Assembly (NCBI GenBank): GCA_027596945.1
Contig: JADGJH010000118.1
Coordinates: 15,258 to 29,279 of the forward strand
DNA: 14,022 nt
DNA from: Physocladia obscura
Taxonomy: Eukaryota > Chytridiomycota > Chytridiomycetes > Chytridiales > Chytriomycetaceae
Reading direction: 5' to 3'
A program made the position numbers and the translations under genes. How positions within the stretch are numbered: position 1 is the first letter of the stretch; the number at the start of each line of letters is the position of its first letter. Below, piece by piece: positions 10,601 through 14,022 of the stretch. The notes below the pieces were generated by a model. That model ran no database searches, was not told where the DNA came from, and saw only the letters and a list, made by a program, of their open reading frames with translations.

Positions 10601-13600
10601 ATATCAGAAATTTTAGAACGTAAATTATCTTTTTCGGTGATAATTGCATCAAATTTCAAACCAGTTTGCTGAATTTCAGCATTCTTTTGTGCAGTTGTCT
10701 CCGCAAGAGCGAGTTTTGAAAGTTCATGCATCTGTACTGTATTGGAAAGTTTTGAATTGATCTCTGCGACATCTGATTCAGCTTTTCGAACTTGAGTTTC
10801 CTATAAAAATTCCATCAGTTAAAGAAAGAAAGGAGAAAAAAAATTTTACCAAATCAGCATGCTTTTGAGTTAGTGCCGCGATAGCTTTTTCTTTATCTGT
10901 AATAGTGGCATCGACTTCTGATTTTCGAATATTTATCTCAGAAACGTGTACTTGAATAGTTCGTTCGTTTTCGGCAATCCTTTCAGCGAGTTTTGTTTGA
11001 ACAGTTTCCAATTCTCGTGTAGTTTCTGTGAGTTTCAGTGAGAGGTTGGATTCAAGTTCACGACTTTGATCTAGATTATGGACCTATGAAACAGGTAAGT
11101 TGTAAACATCAGAAAAGACATATCAACCAACCAACTCAGATATTCGCACGTTTAAATCATTTATGGCAGAATCTTTAGCTAAAATTGTTGTCTCAAATTT
11201 CGTTTGTAAGTCTTTAATTTCCAACTCTTTTTGGGCGATTTTTTCTTCAAATGCTTGCTTGGTATATTCTAAAGTCCTGCGAATTTCAGTCACTACAGAC
11301 TCCAAATTCTCAGTCTTTGATTCGGTTTGGTGCAAGGATTGTGACTAAAAAATAATGTAGTTTTTATAAAACAAAATAAAAGAAAGAGTTCAAAACTTAC
11401 CAGAAAAATGATTTGGTTGTCTAATGCTGAAATCGCGGAATTTTTCTGAGTTAATGTCGCATCGAACTGTTCCTTCAATGAATCCGTGGCGGTGACGTGC
11501 AACTGAATTGCTTGTTGATGGTCCGACACTTTTGCAGCATGATGAATTTTGAAAGATTCAAGCTCTTGGATTGTATCGTTCAATTTGATTGACAAGTTCA
11601 ACTCCGCTTCTTTTGTGGTTGCCAGGTTTTGTGACTGCAAGATACAAATTGTTAAAATTTTTGATTGGTAAGTGAGAGGGGGTTTTGGATTTAAATTATG
11701 CTATCACATTTACCAAGTTTGAAATTTTTGAGTTCAAGTCATCCAAAGAAATGTTTTTTTCGACAATGATGGTGTTAAATTTCTCAATGTTTTTCTGAAT
11801 TTCAGCATTTTTTTTTAACGTTGTTTCCGCTAGAGTTAGTTCTGATCGTCCAAGAGTTTGCACAGTATCGACAAGCTTTGAATTAAGTTCTGTAGCTTCT
11901 GTTTCGGTTTTTCGCAGCTTTTTTTCCTGTCATGCAGAATATTACAAGAAAGAAGAAAAAAAACAAGAGTAAAATACTCACCAGGGAAACATATTCCTTG
12001 TTCAATTTGGCGATGCTCTCATCTTTTTGAGCAATTGTTGCATCAAATTCAAATCTTCGACTTTTAGTCTCAGACATATGTACTTGAACCGTTTGCTCGT
12101 TTTCGGCAACTTTCTCGGTAAATTGAGTTTGCACAGCTTTTAATTCATCTCTAGTTTTTGCCAAAGCAGCCTTCAGACTGGATTCAGACTCTTGACTTTG
12201 CTCCAATGTTTGGACCTGCAACAGATTTGTTTCAATTTGTCGCATATATATATTTATATCTAAGCAATAAAAAAACATACTAGTTTAGCAACTTGACCAA
12301 TCAACTGATTTATGGATGAATCTTTTTCAGAAACAGTAGCTTGAAACTTTGCATGCCAGTTTTTGATATCAGTTTCTTTCTGGGTTACTTCTTCTTCAAA
12401 CGTTTGCTTTGTACGTGCAAACGTATCGCAAGTTTCATTAAGCTCATTTCCCAGTTTCGCCGCATTTATTTGAGCTTGTTGAAGATCCGTCGACTGCAAA
12501 ATTCTTTCAAGGCAAAAAATAGTAATAATAAATAAATACTTACCAATACTGCAATTCGTTCATCCAAAGATGTAATTGCAAAATTTTTCTCCGTCATAGT
12601 TGCATCAAATTGTGACTTGAAAGATTCAGATATTCAGCTGAAGTTAAGTGCTCATGGACAGTGCGCTCAAAATCAGAGACTTTAGTTGCATGTTCGAGTT
12701 TCAACTCAAATGCATGAATAGTTTCATCCAGTTTGAGTGAAAAACTTAGCTCTGACACTTGAGTTGTTGCGAGAGTTTGTGACTTTATTTAACATCTGAG
12801 CAATAAATATAAAACTATATCAGCGCACAATTTGATCAAAATTTTCCTCACCAATGTCGAAATGTTCGAATGCAGTCTATCCAATAAAGAATCTTCTTCT
12901 GCCACAATATCCTGAAATTTACCAATTGTCTACTGTAACTCGACATCCTTTCGTGATATCATTTCAGTAAGAGTAAGTTTCGTCTGATCAAGAGTTTGTG
13001 TGGTATCGCCAAGTTTTAATTTGAGCTCTTTGATCTCTGCTTCAGTTACTTCGATCTTGGTTTCCGTCAGCGTTCTTGTAAAAAAATGAAGAAAATCCCA
13101 CTAACCAAATCAGCATGCTGTTTGTTTAAATTTGCAATTATTTCTTCTTTTTGAATAATTGTCGCATTATATTCGGATCTCAATGTGTTCATTTCAGAAA
13201 TATGAACTTGAATTGTGCGCTCATTTTCCGAGACCTCGTCAGCCAATTTACCATGAATAGTTTTTAATTCTTATTTGGTATCTATCGTAAGACTGTATTC
13301 AGAATCTCGACTTTGCTCAAGATTGTGCCCCTTACAGATAATTTAAAAAAAAATTAAAAACATCAAATAAGGCATGAAAACAACTTACAAGTTCATCCAC
13401 TTGTTTATGCAGGACGGCTATGGCAGTGTCTTTGGTCGAAATTGTATCCTGAATTTTCACTTCTAATTCCTTGATCTCAAAGTTTTTCTGAACCACTTCG
13501 TCTTCAGACACTTTCTTGGTATGTTCTAAAGTTTGGTGGGTTTCCGTCAACGTTGATTTCAAATTCTCAACATTTGTTTCAGTTTGTTGAAGCGTGCGTG

Positions 13601-13901
13601 ACTAAATTGCAGAGCAAATATGAACAGTCAATACAACGGCAATAAAATGTTTCTTCTGTTTTTTTACCAAAAAGGAAACTTGATCATCCAAAGCTGCAAT
13701 TGCAGCGTTTTTTTGAGACAATGTGGTGTTAAATTGTTGTTTCAGCAATTCGGTCGCAGACACATGAGCTTGAATTACTTGTTCGTGATCCGACAATTTA
13801 GCGACATGATGACGTCTGAACGATTCAAATTCTTGGACTGTATCGTTCAACTTGAACGAAAAGTTGAGTTCTGACTCTTTGGTTGCCGCCAAGTTTTGTG
13901 A
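7670..13901 (-). CDS. Large repetitive coiled-coil protein, at least 23 exons, 5' end not seen
   Basis: Function not recognised. The product is almost wholly charged, Glu/Lys/Gln-rich helix without membrane segments, as in golgins, myosin tails and other filament or tether proteins. Exons in transcript order, with my names: A4 13901-13668, B4 13601-13389, C4 13330-13106, D4 13064-12852, A3 12782-12544, B3 12493-12281, C3 12215-11982, D3 11926-11714, A2 11634-11401, B2 11344-11132, C2 11083-10850, D2 10800-10600, A1 10541-10308, B1 10257-10036, C1' 9971-9855, D1 9799-9599, A0 9529-9296, B0 9241-9074, then 9018-8848, 8795-8616, 8540-8340, 8280-7957 and 7909-7670. All introns are phase 0, 41-79 bases. 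C4, D4 and A3 are broken; the other exons encode 1426 residues. The last exon encodes a non-coil, Ser- and Arg-rich tail with SSPAPFSP and a terminal RKENI. No GRIP or other known end domain was seen. The start codon is beyond the window or lost. Confidence 0.8.
9051..9066. repeat. 16-base poly-T run in an intron of the coiled-coil gene
   Basis: The run lies within the intron 9073-9019, just inside its donor on the minus strand, where it reads as poly-A. No other function is evident. Confidence 0.8.
9074..9529 (-). repeat. Partial cassette, copy 0 (A0-B0)
   Basis: A0 has exactly 78 codons with LESFKLNHAAKVGDNEQIIQ, a clear A type. B0 (9241-9074) has 56 codons and matches type B loosely (QTESKAAKLESLQTES against QTESKTENLESVVTE of B2). 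The following exon, 9018-8848, is D-like at its start (EAETKVAELELKLREN), so this may be the worn end of a fifth full cassette. Confidence 0.65.
9599..10541 (-). repeat. Four-exon cassette, copy 1 (A1-B1-C1'-D1), diverged
   Basis: A1 (78 codons) and B1 (74) clearly match the A and B types. The third exon, 9971-9855, is only 39 codons and is assigned to type C by position; its text resembles the 3' half of a B or C exon. The fourth, 9799-9599, has 67 codons, the length of D2, and fits type D loosely (VQKDTELKESLMKYQDLI against KKNAEIQKNIEKFNTII). The next copy starts 1012 bases further on. Confidence 0.65.
10600..11634 (-). repeat. Four-exon cassette, copy 2 (A2-B2-C2-D2)
   Basis: All four exons are open: A2 78, B2 71, C2 78 and D2 67 codons. 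D2 is four codons shorter than D3, lost near its 3' end before the SKIS motif. The donor of B2 (GTTGGT at 11131) is weak, but its position gives exactly the 71 codons of B3 and B4. The next copy starts 1093 bases further on. Confidence 0.88.
12544..12782 (-). pseudogene. Broken exon A3 (frameshift by 8-base duplication)
   Basis: The block matches type A up to HLTSAE, then runs to a stop in that frame. In another frame the match resumes at ESFKSQFDATMTEKN and continues to the donor. An 8-base near-duplicate explains the shift. The length is 239 bases, against 234 in the intact A exons. The acceptor (AAATAAAG) is poor. Confidence 0.78.
12622..12637. repeat. 8-base near-tandem duplication inside exon A3
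   Basis: On the plus strand AGATTCAG is followed directly by ATATTCAG (7 of 8 bases equal). Removing one unit restores the type A frame across the exon. Confidence 0.75.
12852..13064 (-). pseudogene. Broken exon D4 (in-frame TAG, acceptor AG lost)
   Basis: The block aligns with D3 over all 71 codons, but codon 45 is TAG at 12932-12930, where D2 has Gln and D3 has Lys. The bases just before the exon read CTGACG where D3 has ATGACAG and D2 has TTATAG, so the expected acceptor AG is absent. The nearest upstream AG, 10 bases away, would shift the frame. The donor, GTGAGG, is still good. Confidence 0.75.
13106..13330 (-). pseudogene. Broken exon C4 (in-frame TAA)
   Basis: Homologous to C2 and C3 (SENERTIQVHISEM here). 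The twentieth codon is TAA at 13273-13271, aligned with Arg in C2 and Asp in C3. Three codons just before it are missing, giving 75 codons instead of 78. The acceptor (CTGTAAG then GGG) lacks a good pyrimidine tract, and the donor is GTTAGT. Confidence 0.75.
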
Positions 13902-13939
13902 CTAAATATTTATCAATGAAAAGCGGTTTGTGAATAGCC

Positions 13940-13960
13940 TTTTTTTTTTTTTTTTTTTTT
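13940..13960. repeat. 21-base poly-T run upstream of exon A4
   Basis: A pure T run (poly-A on the coding strand) about 40 bases upstream of the A4 acceptor. It separates the ordinary AT-rich intron from the G-rich right edge. Confidence 0.85.
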
Positions 13961-14022
13961 GGAAAATACCCAGGTGGATTTTTTGTGGGGGGAGGGGGCC
14001 AAGAGACCAGGTTTTTCCGCCA
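13961..14022. other. G-rich right edge, no feature recognised
   Basis: This stretch contains GTGGGGGGAGGGGGCC and a GGT/CCA-rich remainder, unlike the AT-rich intron and exon sequence before it. A type D exon would be expected here if the array continued at the same spacing, but no D-like reading frame is visible on the minus strand. Confidence 0.5.

Larger units (their letters stand above)
11714..12782 (-). repeat. Four-exon cassette, copy 3 (A3-B3-C3-D3)
   Basis: A3 is frameshifted. B3 (71 codons), C3 (78) and D3 (71) are intact. B3 carries RTKQTFEEEVTQKETDIKNW, matching B2 and B1; C3 carries ENEQTVQVHMSET, matching ENERTIQVHVSEI of C2; D3 carries LTLAETTLKKNAEIQ, matching LALAETTAQKNAEIQ of D2. 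The next copy starts 1148 bases further on. Confidence 0.88.
12852..13901 (-). repeat. Four-exon cassette, copy 4 (A4-B4-C4-D4)
   Basis: A4 (78 codons) and B4 (71 codons) are open with clear splice sites. C4 and D4 contain in-frame stops. A4 and A2 are identical at 53 of 78 residues by hand count, sharing for example SQNLA, KLNDT, HH and QF. The cassette starts 1119 bases upstream of copy 3. Confidence 0.85.

Noticed and set aside
12930..13273. Stop codon reassignment (TAA/TAG read as sense)
   Set aside because: TAA ends the ankyrin-type gene, TAG ends the coiled-coil gene and TGA ends ECM29 and the VOC gene. No in-frame TAA or TAG occurs in the 1880-codon ECM29 model.
9074..13901. Transposon, CRISPR array or satellite as the source of the repeat
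   Set aside because: No transposase, terminal repeats or short regular spacers. The repeated units are coding exons with GT-AG introns and conserved frames.

Overview
This is eukaryotic nuclear DNA from a compact, AT-rich genome. Genes are split by many very short introns (about 46-85 bases, mostly GT-AG, some with CTAAC-like branch sites). Spacers between genes are only 58-89 bases, and AATAAA signals sit on or within a few bases of stop codons. An early-diverging fungus (chytrid-like) or a small protist fits this style, but nothing here fixes the lineage. TAA, TAG and TGA each end a gene, so a standard code is likely.

Layout: (1) Bases 23-184 (+) are the last exon of a gene whose product ends in an ankyrin-like segment. 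(2) Bases 259-6732 (+) are a complete 16-exon gene for ECM29, the HEAT-repeat proteasome adaptor. Splicing it by hand gives an open frame of 1880 residues, the family's usual length. (3) Bases 6822-7611 (-) are a complete six-exon gene for a small VOC/glyoxalase-like enzyme with a probable mitochondrial leader. It converges on ECM29. (4) Bases 7670-13901 (-), about 44% of the window, are the 3' part of a large coiled-coil gene of unknown function that runs toward the right edge. (5) The last 60 bases are a poly-T run followed by a G-rich tail unlike the rest, possibly a contig-end artefact.

The coiled-coil gene is the notable part. It is a tandem array of a four-exon cassette (A-B-C-D, about 1.0-1.15 kb per copy). 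Four copies and a partial fifth are visible, followed by five 3' exons. Every intron I could place is in phase 0. Most exons end in the same motif, roughly (E/Q)K(D/N)xxIxxL, a few residues before the splice donor, so the gene seems to have grown by copying one exon, then a four-exon block. Three neighbouring exons (C4, D4, A3) carry two in-frame stops, a frameshifting 8-base duplication and decayed splice sites, while exons on both sides are intact. Because all exons are symmetric, skipping these three would keep the frame.

The four genes do not form an obvious pathway. The compact arrangement appears to be their main common feature.
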